From Ditylenchus dipsaci (lineage: Eukaryota; Nematoda; Chromadorea; Rhabditida; Anguinidae), in the NCBI GenBank assembly GCA_004194705.1, contig SADC01000914.1, positions 161,359-225,358 of the forward strand: a DNA stretch of 64,000 nucleotides, read 5' to 3'. The position numbers and the translations under genes were made by a program. The notes under the pieces are model-generated. The model saw only the letters and a list, made by a program, of their open reading frames with translations. It ran no database searches and was not told the DNA's origin. Shown piece after piece: positions 45,366 through 57,300 of the stretch. How positions within the stretch are numbered: the stretch's first letter is position 1; each line of letters begins with the position of its first letter.

Positions 45366-48300
45366 TTAACGACACATCAGCTGGTTGAGCACACGACTTC
45401 TATATTGTTTTATGATGAGTATGGTGCATAATGGATTAATCACCTAAAAATAGTAAAAACCGTTTAAAGGGGCATGCCCACGCTAATAAGAGTGGTCTAC
45501 GCCAATTCAAATTTTTTCCCTAATCATTGAAGTTTTGTACTGGTTTTTCAACTTAGTTTCCAACAAAACCATACCTAAAATTAAATTCTAGGCCTTGTTT
45601 TTGCTGGAAACCAAGTTGAAAAATGCGTACGAAAGTTCAATGGTTATGAAATTTTTTGAATTCCCGGGTACCGCCTTGTATTAGCGTAGGCATGCTCCTT
45701 TAAGAATTTAGTGAAAAACAAGAAAAATACCGGCAGCAAACCAAAAACGATATTTATTTTATCAAAGACCCATGCTGCCGAAGCATTGGTTAACGCAGTG
45801 TAGACAATGAAAGCCATTGGAAAGAAGGCTAGAAACAGCGGGATGATCGCCTAAAAAATAAACATATTTCTAAAAATTATTTCTTAAAATATCATGGTTT
45901 TGGACGCATCGACATTTCCAAAATTTGAATTTACAGGGACACTCTTTTATTCCGAAACGCTTTTTTGAAGGCTAAGAATATCAATGAGTAATAGCAAAAG
46001 TAAAAGCAGCGCAATAATATCCACGAGAGAATGTTGCTTAGGCTTAGGTTGGCAGCAGTACACTATTTGGGGCAGCCCAAAAGTGCGTTTTTTCAAGGTC
46101 TAAGTATTTTTTAGGCCATTCAAACGATAGAAAAGGCCAAAAAAAGTGTGGGAATGACATTTTTCAAAAAATTTTTTTTCGACTGCCGTGGTGCCCCTTG
46201 TGGTTTTTGACCTATCTTCGCCTTGGTCCCCTATGGTTTTTGCTCATTTTTTGTATTTCACCCCGTTTCGGTTACTGGATCTTTGCGAAAGAGCTTTTTT
46301 GTGCATCTTTGATCATGAGTCTTGCTCGGAATCATGTCTAAGGTAAGTGAGTGCACGCATCTCTAACTCTCAGGCCCCCTGCCCCTTTGGGGCGCAGGGG
46401 TTTGGGGCTTGGAGTTGAGATGCGCACACCCACATACCTTACATACAAATCCCTTGAAATTGACTCTGGATGCATGAAAAACATTCATACCAGAGTTTAT
46501 TTATGCGGTAGGCCCTAGTATTCAAAACTATTTTCAAATTTCATCTTTTTAGTTTCAATAGAGATAATAATGTCAAAAAATGACCAAAAACCATAGGGGG
46601 ACCAAGGCAAAAATAGACCAAAAACCACAGGGGGGACCAAGGCAGTCGAATTTTTTTTAAATGTCTTTCTCACACTTTTTTGGCCGTTTCTATCGTTTAA
46701 ACGGCCTAAAAAATACTTAGACCTTGAAAAAACTTTTGGGCTACCCCAAATAATGTACTTTAGCCTCAGGCTTTGTTGAGTGTGATCTACTCTGTTGCTG
46801 TTATCTCTTTATTTGTTGCTTAAAATAAGAAGTTGCATTTATTTATACCGATATCCTGGATCCAAATGACTTGACTAGTCAAAACTAGGTCAAAATGTAA
46901 GGCTGTTGTGACCGAATTTAGTTCAACCTAATGTGTGATTAGTAATGGCTTATTTATAAACGTTGTTGTTGTCGTTAGAAAAAACATTTTATAAAGGCGA
47001 TTTACACCAACGACAACGACGACGACAACGACGACCTACTTATGAAAAATCCAACGACAACGATCATAAATGAGCCATAACTAGTTATGGTCATACCTGC
47101 ACGGGCGCCGGCGCCTGGCACCCTATCTGTAGCTGCGCCGGCGCCCAGCTACGAGAAACCACCGAATTGCTCCATTTTTAAAATATTTTGTTGACATTTT
47201 AAAGCTTTTTTAGTTTTTTTTTCATTTTCATAGCAATTCATTTTTTTCATAGCAATAAAACAAAAATTTTTAAGTTAAACGCATATCATAAATCCCGGCA
47301 CCGCCTTATGCCAGGATGGCGCTGCGCCAGCGCAAATTTTCAAGGAGCGCCGACGCCGATCCGGCGCCCGGCGCCGATTTTTTTTCGAGCGTGCAGGTAT
47401 GGTTATGGTGTAGTGGAAGTAGGCTAAATCGTCATTATTGGCAGTGTCAAGCAACGTTGGGCTCGACTAGTGAATGGTTTGATATTTGGATAAAATATAG
47501 ATTATTTTTAAGATTCCTTATTTTAGATGCAAAAAATGCAAAAATAAATAAAAAAATTAATTATTAAATATTTTCGACAGTAAATATTTTCGACAGATAT
47601 TAAATATTTATATTAGGCCGCTTCGCGGCCTAATATCAGCACACTGCACAATGCAATGGCTCAGAGAAAAATAGTCTCAGAGAAAAATACTCTTTATAAG
47701 GGATTATTTGGCGGTTTTACGATATTTTTTGATTAAAAAAGTGTCCCCCGCCGATTCAAATTTTGAAAATAGAAAACTTTTTTGCTTAAAAGAGGAGGAA
47801 AAGCCATTTATGTTTGAAAAAGTGGCCTCGGTGGCGCAGTGCGTAAGCGTTTGTGTTTTTTGGCCCGAAATGGTGTTGCAGGTTCGATCCCGCATGCCTG
47901 CATTTTACTTTTTTTGGCTTGTTTGATCAGTTCTAGGATTAATTTGGGTCGCTGATTCCATATCTGGCATCAAAAAAGTCTAATTACCTCTAAAACTGGC
48001 CAAACAATCCAAAAAATAAAGTGCCACCGCGTGGGATCGAACCTGCAACACCATTTTGGGCCAAAAAACACAAACGCTTACGCACTGCGCCACCGAGGCC
48101 ACTTTTTCGAACCTAAATGGCTTTTCCTCTTCCTGTAACAATGAGAAATGCTTAATATCAATACTTAATATTATTACATAAGATTATTTATATAGTGCGC
48201 TCTCACTGTACTGCTCTTTGATCGGTGATATTGTTGAGTAACTTTTAATATGAAGAAACCATAACCACGCTATAGTGTGCTCTCGCTATAGAGCTACTTT

Positions 48301-51300
48301 CAATATAGTACGCGTTTTCTCCGCTTCCTACTGAGACAGCGTACTCTTTCAGAGTGCGACTATCATGCGGCAATTTTCGTTTACCGTATTTCTTCTAATA
48401 AGCGGGCAGTCTCCAATAGTCGGTCAGTCTCTAATAAACGGGCACCCTAGAAGGTGATTGAAAAATAAACGGGCAGTCTCCAATAAACGGGCACCCTAAA
48501 GGTGATTGAAAAATAAACGGGCAGTCTCCAATAAACGGGCACCCTAAAGGTGCTCACACAATGAGGGGGTGAGGGTGCAGATCTCATTGAGTACACACTG
48601 GATCCGCACCTACGCACTCTCGCACTAAGAGCGGCACCACCGCAGTGCGGCACTCGACTGTACTCAATGAGGTTTTGCCTCCTCGGCGCGGGAGTGAGAA
48701 AGTGAGAAGTTCGAGTGCGGGTGCAAATCCGCACCGCCGCACTTAATTTTTTAATGCATTTTTTTGCATTTTCAGAATTTAGTCGGATATTTTTTCCCAC
48801 GTGATATATGCCAAAAAATGTACTTTTTTTCTGAGTTGATTGACATTCATAGAATTTCGGAATTCATCCTAGAAAAAACTTATAGCCGCTCAAAATGTAT
48901 AAATTTCTTGATACATCCAGTAATAGAGCTGACAATTGTGCTTCAGGGCGGGTTTTTTGCTAAAGGCACATTTGCTAAAAAAATTTTTTTGATAAAGGCA
49001 GAAAAGCTTTGTATGGTTTTGTTCTGGCGAAATTCTTCTCAGTGATACTCATAGGCGTTACACCCTCAGTAGTTATACTATCAGTGGTCTTCATCGAACC
49101 TCTGTGGTCCCAATTAGGGGTATAGACATTTCCCCAAAATGAAACTTTTTTCAAACAGATTTTTAAGTTTTTTTCGAAATTTTTTAGATTGTGTCTGAAC
49201 CATCCTAAACCATCCCAGATTTTTTTTAGACCATCCGTGAATTACCTCATACCATCCCAACTGCTGAAACTACCCCGAGAAAAACCCAAGACCATGAATC
49301 GAGGTAAATTTTCCGTGGAAAGTGGAAAATTTTCCATGAAATATTTTTTACATGAAAAGTCGATTTAAGTCAATTTTTCTGTCCCGCGACCTCAGTAATC
49401 AGGCTACAAATACCGTATTTCCTCTAATAACTCACCCTGCTCTAATAACTCACCCCCTCAACTTTGAGGGCCTATATCTCAGCTCGGAACAAATATTTTG
49501 CAAAGCTGTTTATTGCGTTTTCTTAATTCCCACGAGCTCTACCGATTCCAGTTTTTAAATTTAATATTTTCACCAGAAAATCTCGAGATCGACCTCAAAT
49601 TTTTCCAATTTTCAGCGATCCAAAAAGCGATCTCATGGTCAGGTGGCTGTCCACCTAGATGGCCTAAAAATGGAAGTAAAAAATGAAGTTAACACTTAGT
49701 GAGGCTCGAACCAGTAACCTCGGTGACGGCAACCTCTCCCCAATTTAGACCAGGTAGTAGCAAACCAAGTGGTCGACCACTTGGATCAAATTTTTTTTAC
49801 GTTTTCAGGTTACAAAACAATTTTTCTGCACTGATTCGAGCATGCTGAAGATGGTTTGACAGTGGTAAAATCACGTTTTATCGAGAAATTTTTAAGTTAT
49901 TGCTAATTCTTGATTTATCAAAATCAATCGTTAGCGATAAATCAAAATTTTTTGATAAAACGTAATTTTACCACTGTCAAACCATCTTCAGCATGATCGA
50001 ATTAGTGCAGAAAAATTGTTTTGTAACCCGAAAACGTAAAAAAAATTTTTGATCCAAGTGGTCGACCACTTGGTTTAGTGCATGGATTCTCAGGATCGCT
50101 TTTTGAAGTTGCAGGCTCAAATCCTGGTGGTAACAGACATTATTGTTTCTTGAATAACAATTATAAACTATTCTGTGAAAGACCAGTAAGACTCAGGGTG
50201 AGCAGGGTCACCACCTGGCACCTTCTCTAGAGTCTGGATTATTAAAACCAAGTGGTCGTCCACTTGGATCAAAATTTTTTTTTTCACATTTTTGGGTTCC
50301 AAAACCTGTTTTCTGGACTGATTCGGGCACGCTGAAAATGGTTTGATAGAGGTAAAATGCCGTTTTCTCGAGTATTTTTTGAGTTTCAGGCAATAATTGA
50401 TTTTAGCGAAATTAATTATTGCCCAAAACTAAAAAAGTACCATACAAAACAGCATTTAATACTATCAAACCATCTTCATCATGTCCGAATTAGTTTAGAA
50501 AACAGGTTTTGGAGCATGAAAAACGTAAAAAAATTGACTAAAATTTCATTTTTAGGCCATCCAGTTTGATATCCACCTGAACCATGGATACCTATCCTAG
50601 GTTTCATAGTTTGAGTCACCAAAATTGAAAAAATCATGGTTTGCAATCCCATATAAAAAACTGATATTTTCGGAATTTGTAGGCAGATGCTCCCTCGGAA
50701 TAAGTATCTACCCCATTATAGGTGTCGTGGCTAGTGAAATCACTATTTTGGTATTAACAAACTGTGTTCAGCACATGATTTTAGGTGAGATAGAATGGTT
50801 TTCTATGTTACTTTGAAAAATTTCCCATTTTTCAAAATTAAGCCTTAGTCTTAAAAAGTTTCAGTTAGGTTCCACAAGCGGAAAAGTTGTACTCAAAAAT
50901 AATTTGAGCGCCGAAAAGAGCATAAGGAAATGAAATAACGATTATGCGCCGCACTCCGAATAAAAAATCGCCTCACTCAGAATGAAAGAGCGCGGGAGTG
51001 CGGCTCCAAAAATGTGTCGCCTTATTGTGTACACGCTGGCGCCGCACCGCGGGAGTGAAGATTTGCGCGGGAGTGCGGAGTGCGGGGGTGCGGCTCCCAT
51101 TGGGTACTTAGCTTAAAAGACGATTTTACCTACCCCTTAACTCTTTTAAGCTAAAAGTTTTGGAAAAATACAAATGTTTTCGAAAATGTTTTGTTTAAAT
51201 TGACGCCCTTTTTGTTCGATCCGAATATCCATCTTCATTTTTCACTCATTGTTGCGCTCATTCTTGTTACAGTAAAATGAGACGCTTAAATATTTCTATT

Positions 51301-54300
51301 CAGTTTCAAATGGCGAACGCAGAAGTCGATAGCCTTTTTGACGTCGAAGATGAAATCGAAGCCAGCATGCCAAGAAAGCAAAAATCTTACACAAATGAAT
51401 TCAAGCTGAAGGTTGTCAGCCATGCCGAGGCCATCTCTGATAATGCTGCAGCAAAGGTATTTGGAATCAGCAGAAGCTGAGTTTTTGAATGGCGCAAGTT
51501 GAAGAATCAGCTGAAACTGCAGAGGTAGGTAGTTATAGCAGCTTATTTGTTATATTTTCATTTATAGTGAAACGTCACCAATAGGAAGAGGCAAGAAAAG
51601 ACTGGCTGGTGGTGGAAGAAAGCTCACTTTCGAAGATCTCGACCACCAATTGGCTCAGTGGGTCAGGCAAGAAAGAATTTTGAAGCATCGAATTTCGAGA
51701 AGAATGGCAGCAAAGCGAGCGAATGTTCAGTGCAGAATTAGATGGAACAGAATTCAAGGTCTATTTCTATTTTGATATTTAATTAGCTGAGATATTATTT
51801 TTAGGCAAGCATTGGTTGGTTGGATAAATTTCTCAAGCCTCACGATTTCCGTCTTCGTGTACCAACTACCGTTTGCCAAAAAGCGCCACAGGAATACGCT
51901 AAGAAGCTAGTCGACTTTGTCATGTTCATGTATGCGTAACGGCAGATGAACAGGTAATATAATTTATTTAGGATCGTTGCCAATAATTGCTTTCAGTTAT
52001 CAAAAAATTTACGCTTGTGATGAGACAGCAGTTTGGTAAGACCCGAGTGGTGGCAAATGTGTTGACCAGTGTGGTGCTAAGGAGGTTTGTACATTTGTTG
52101 TGGTTCCTATTATTTTTTGTTTACAGGTTTCTGTCCTTACTACCGGCCATGATAAGATGCTCGTGACTGTGATGCTGACTGCCGACTTTAATGGAAAGAA
52201 GTTGAAGCCGTTCGTTTTGCTTCCGAGGAAAAGACCAGATGCTAGGATCGTTGAAAAGTTGAACCTTTGCTGGGCTGGAAAGACTTGAATGGACGATGCT
52301 TTGACAGCAGAATACTTACAGCGCACGTTTGGACGTTCCCTCTTCGGCAAGCGATTATTGGTCTAGGACGCTTTTCGGCGCCACAGCGCCACTTCGAGCG
52401 AAGCTACGAAGGATAAATAACGAAAGCTGGGCATTCATTCTGCTGTAATTCCGGGTGGTTGCACCAAGTACATACAGGTTTGATATTCTAATGCTTTAAA
52501 TTTAGTATTTGCTTTCAGGCGCCAGACGTTGTGTGGAATGGACCGTTCAAAGCCAAACAAGAGGAGCTCTACAACAACTGGATCGTTAATGAAGACAACA
52601 CAGAATGGACGGCAGGCGGGAACTGACAAACCTCAACAATGGACGTATACTTGGACTGGATATGCGCTGCTTGGGATTCACTGCCAATAGAAATGATAGC
52701 GAAGTCGTTTAAGGGAAGCTTTTATCGGTTTTTGATGTATCTTTTGAAGTGAGCACTTTCTAATATACCAGTAGTCTCTTATATCATTTAAGACTGTGGA
52801 ATAACAGTTTGTCACGATGGAAGCGAAGATGAACTCATCCATTGCTTTAAAAATCACGGACAGGTGGCAGAAGGACGACAGATGCTACAGGATGCTCGAG
52901 CTTGGCTAGATGTGGAGCACATCCAGTCTGAAGAGATTGATGCTGATCAAGACGTAGAAAATGGCTATATAAGCGATGAGTACCTAGACTTGGATTGGAG
53001 CGACGAACTCAATGCACCAAACCCTAAGTATCATGCCTTCTGATTGGTGTTGTTTTCCAACATCCTTGAAATTCATTATTATTGTCCAACATCCTTGAAT
53101 AAAATTTTGATCCAAAAAGTAAACAGGCAGTCTCCAATAGTCGGGCAGTCTCTAATAAACGGGCACCCTCGGAGGTGATTGAAAAATAAACGGGCATGCT
53201 CGCTTATTAGAAGAAATACGGTAGTATGCAATCAACTTTCTCTATAATGTCAGATCATATCATAACTCTCGCTATGAAGTCCACTATCAGAGTCTAGCTC
53301 AGAGTCAACTGTCGCTGTATAGTCAACTTTTGCTACATAGTAACTCTCATCATGCAGTCAACTTACGCTACACAGTCAACACTAGGCATACAGTCAACTT
53401 ACGCTACACAGTCAACTCTAGGCCTACAATCAACTTACGCTACACAGTCAACTCTAGGCCTACAATCAACTTACGCTACACAGTCAACTCTAGGCATACA
53501 ATCAACTTACGCTACACAGTCAACTATAGGCATACAGTCAACTTACGCTACACAGTCAACTCTAGGCCTACAATCAACTTACGCTACACAGTCAACTCTA
53601 GGCCTACAATCAACTTACGCTACACAGTCAACTCTAGGCCTACAATCAACTTACGCTACACAGTCAACTCTAGGCATACAATCAACTTACGCTACACAGT
53701 CAACTCTAGGCATACAGTCAACTTAGGCATACGCTACACAGTCAACTCTAGGCCTACAATCAACTTACGCTACACAGTCAACTCTAGGCATACAATCAAC
53801 TTACGCTACACAGTCAACTCTAGGCATACAATCAACTTACGCTACACAGTCAACTCTAGGCATACAATCAACTTACGCTACACAGTCAACTCTAGGCATA
53901 CAATCAACTTACGCTACACACAGGCATACAATCAACTTACGCTACACAGGCATACAATCAACTTAGCTACAAGTCAACTTAGGCATACAATCAACTTACG
54001 CTACACAGTCAACTCTAGGCATACAATCAACTTACGCTACACAGTCAACTCTAGGCCTACAATCAACTTACGCTACACAGTCAACTCTAGGCATACAATC
54101 AACTTACGCTACACAGTCAACTCTAGGCATACAATCAACTTACGCTACACAGTCAACTCTAGGCCTACAATCAACTTACGCTACACAGTCAACTCTAGGC
54201 ACAATCAACTTACGCTACACAGTCAACTCTAGGCCTACAATCAACTTACGCTACACAGTCAACTCTAGGCATACAATCAACTTACGCTACACAGTCAACT

Positions 54301-57300
54301 CTAGGCCTACAATCAACTTACGCTACACAGTCAACTCTAGGCCTACAATCAACTCTACGTCAACTTACGCTACACAGTCAACTCTAGGCCTACAATCAAC
54401 TTACGCTACACAGTCAACTCTAGGCCTACAATCAACTTACGCTACACAGTCAACTCTAGGCTACAATCAACTTACGCTACACAGTCAACTCTAGGCATAC
54501 AGTCAACTTACGCTACACAGTCAACTCTAGGCCTACAATCAACTTACGCTACACAGTCAACTCTAGGCATACAATCAACTTACGCTACACAGTCAACTCT
54601 AGGCCTACAATCAACTTACGCTACACAGTCAACTCTAGGCATACAATCAACTTACGCTACACAGTCAACTCTAGCCTACAATCAACTTACGCTACACAGT
54701 CAACTCTAGGCATACAATCAACTTACGCTACACAGTCAACTCTAGGCATACAATCAACTTACGCTACACAGTCAACTCTAGGCCTACAATCAACTTACGC
54801 TACACAGTCAACTCTAGGCCTACAATCAACTTACGCTACACAGTCAACTCTAGGCTACAATCAACTTACGCTACACAGTCAACTATAGGCCTACAATCAA
54901 CTTACGCTACACAGTCAACTCTAGGCATACAGTCAACTTACGCTACACAGTCAACTTTAGGCCTACAATCAACTTACGCTACACAGTCAACTCTAGGCAT
55001 ACAGTCAACTTACGCTACACAGTCAACTCTAGGCCTACAGTCAACTTACGTTACACAGTCAACTCTACCTACAATCAACTTACGCTACACAGTCAACTCT
55101 AGGCATACAATCAACTTACGCTACACAGTCAACTCTAGGCATACAATCAACTTACGCTACACAGTCAACTCTAGGCATACAGTCAACTTACGCTACACAG
55201 TCAACTCTAGGCCTACAATCAACTTACGCTACACAGTCAACTCTAGGCATACAGTCAACTCAACTTACGCTACACAGTCAACTCTAGGCATACAATCAAC
55301 TTACGCTACACAGTCAACTCTAGGCATACAATCAACTTACGCTACACAGTCAACTCTAGGCCTACAATCAACTTACGCTACACAGTCAACTCTAGGCATA
55401 CAATCAACTTACGCTACACAGTCAACTCTAGGCATACAATCAACTTACGCTACACAGTCAACTCTAGGCACAATCAACTTACGCTACACAGTCAACTCTA
55501 GGCCTACAATCAACTTACGCTACACAGTCAACTCTAGGCCTACAATCAACTTACGCTACACAGTCAACTCTAGGCCTACAATCAACTTACGCTACACAGT
55601 CAACTCTAGGCCTACAATCAACTTACGCTACACAGTCAACTCTAGCCTACAACAACTTACGCTACACAGTCAACTCTAGGCACAATCAACTTACGCTCAC
55701 AGTCAACTCTAGGCCTACAATCAACTTACGCTACACAGTCAACTCTAGGCCTACAATCAACTTACGCTACACAGTCAACTCTAGGCCTACAATCAACTTA
55801 CGCTACACAGTCAACTCTAGGCATACAGTCAACTTACGCTACACAGTCAACTCTAGGCCTACAATCAACTTACGCTACACAGTCAACTCTAGGCATACAA
55901 TCAACGGCTGGAGTTTAGAATGTGACCTTTTTCTAAAAATGGTCAAAATCAGTTTTTTTAGTTGTGTAACATTGTAAAAAATGCTCAGCATTCATTTTTA
56001 TTGTTGGGAAAGCCAATTTTTTCAAAAAAAAAAAAATTTTGGTCGAAAATTGTCAAAAAACGTTATATGCTCCTTAAATACCTGTTTTTCTTGTATAAAA
56101 ATGTCACAAAAAAAATTTATTTCAACATTCCTTAAGCAAACTGTTAAATCACTCAATTATTGCCAAAACAAAAATAAAACCATCGGCGGGAAGAATCTGA
56201 GCCAGTAAAACAATGGTAATAAAGATACACATAAAAATACAGAAAAGGTTTTTTTCCATCAGACATTTTGACTTTTTCACATTTTTACCTGCCTGCCTTC
56301 GGCAGGCACCCTAATTCAATAGGAAGCCCCTTTGGGGGTACATTGTTCGGGCCAAGGGCTGACCCTTTATACACACCTGCCTGCCTTCGGCAGGCACCCT
56401 AATTCAATAGGAAGCCCCTTTGGGGGTACATTGTTCGGGCCAAGGGCTGACCCTTTATACACACCTGCCTGCCTTCGGCAGGCACCCTAATTCAATAGGA
56501 AGCCCCTTTGGGGGTACATTGTTTGGGCCAAGGCTGACCCTTTATACACACCTGCCTGCCTTCGGCAGGCACCCTAATTCAATAGGAAGCCCCTTAATTT
56601 CGATATGGGGGGGGGGGAACCGCATAAGTACCGACTAAGCACTTCACATAAACGAATGATGGTATAACGTTTTTTGACAATTTTCGACAAAAATTTTTTT
56701 TTTTTGAAAAATTGGCTTTCCCAACAATAAAAATGAATGCTGAGCATTTTTTACAATGTTACACAACTAAAAAAACTGATTTTGACCATTTTTAGAAAAA
56801 GGTCACATTCTAAACTTTAGCCCAATCAACTTACGCTACACAGTCAACTCTAGGCATACAGTCAACTTACGCTACACAGTCAACTCTAGGCCTACAATCA
56901 ACTTACGCTACACAGTCAACTCTAGGCATACAATCAACTTACGCTACACAGTCAACTCTAGGCATACAATCAACTTACGCTACACAGTCAACTCTAGGCA
57001 TACAATCAACTTACGCTACACAGTCAACTCTAGGCCTACAATCAACTTACGCTACACAGTCAACTCTAGGCATACAATCAACTTACGCTACACAGTCAAC
57101 TCTAGGCATACAATCAACTTACGCTACACAGTCAACTCTAGGCATACAATCAACTTACGCTACACAGTCAACTCTAGGCATACAATCAACTTACGCTACA
57201 CAGTCAACTCTAGGCCTACAATCAACTTACGCTACACAGTCAACTCTAGGCATATAGTTAACTCGCTTATACAGTTGACTCTCGATATAAGATACCGCCC

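Larger units (their letters stand above)
48382..53223 (+). mobile_element. pogo-like DNA transposon
   Basis: TIR TACCGTATTTCTTCTAATAA with its complement at the right end, on TA. Both ends carry repeated ATAAACGGGCA and GGGCAGTCTC words. The transposase is at 51277-53042. The left 2.8 kb is filled by other inserted repeats. Flanking DNA on both sides holds degenerate 18-bp CTCTCGCTATA-type units, so it inserted into the satellite precursor. Confidence 0.8.

Noticed and set aside
47821..47912. A functional tRNA gene
   Set aside because: A- and B-box-like words are present but acceptor and T stems do not pair; it is a tRNA-derived repeat.
53330..54232. 300-residue frame with NLRYTVNSR repeats
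   Set aside because: It is a reading of the 36-bp satellite, whose period is a multiple of three and lacks stops in several frames.
53338..57255. CRISPR array
   Set aside because: Units are contiguous tandem repeats without unique spacers, in a eukaryotic setting.
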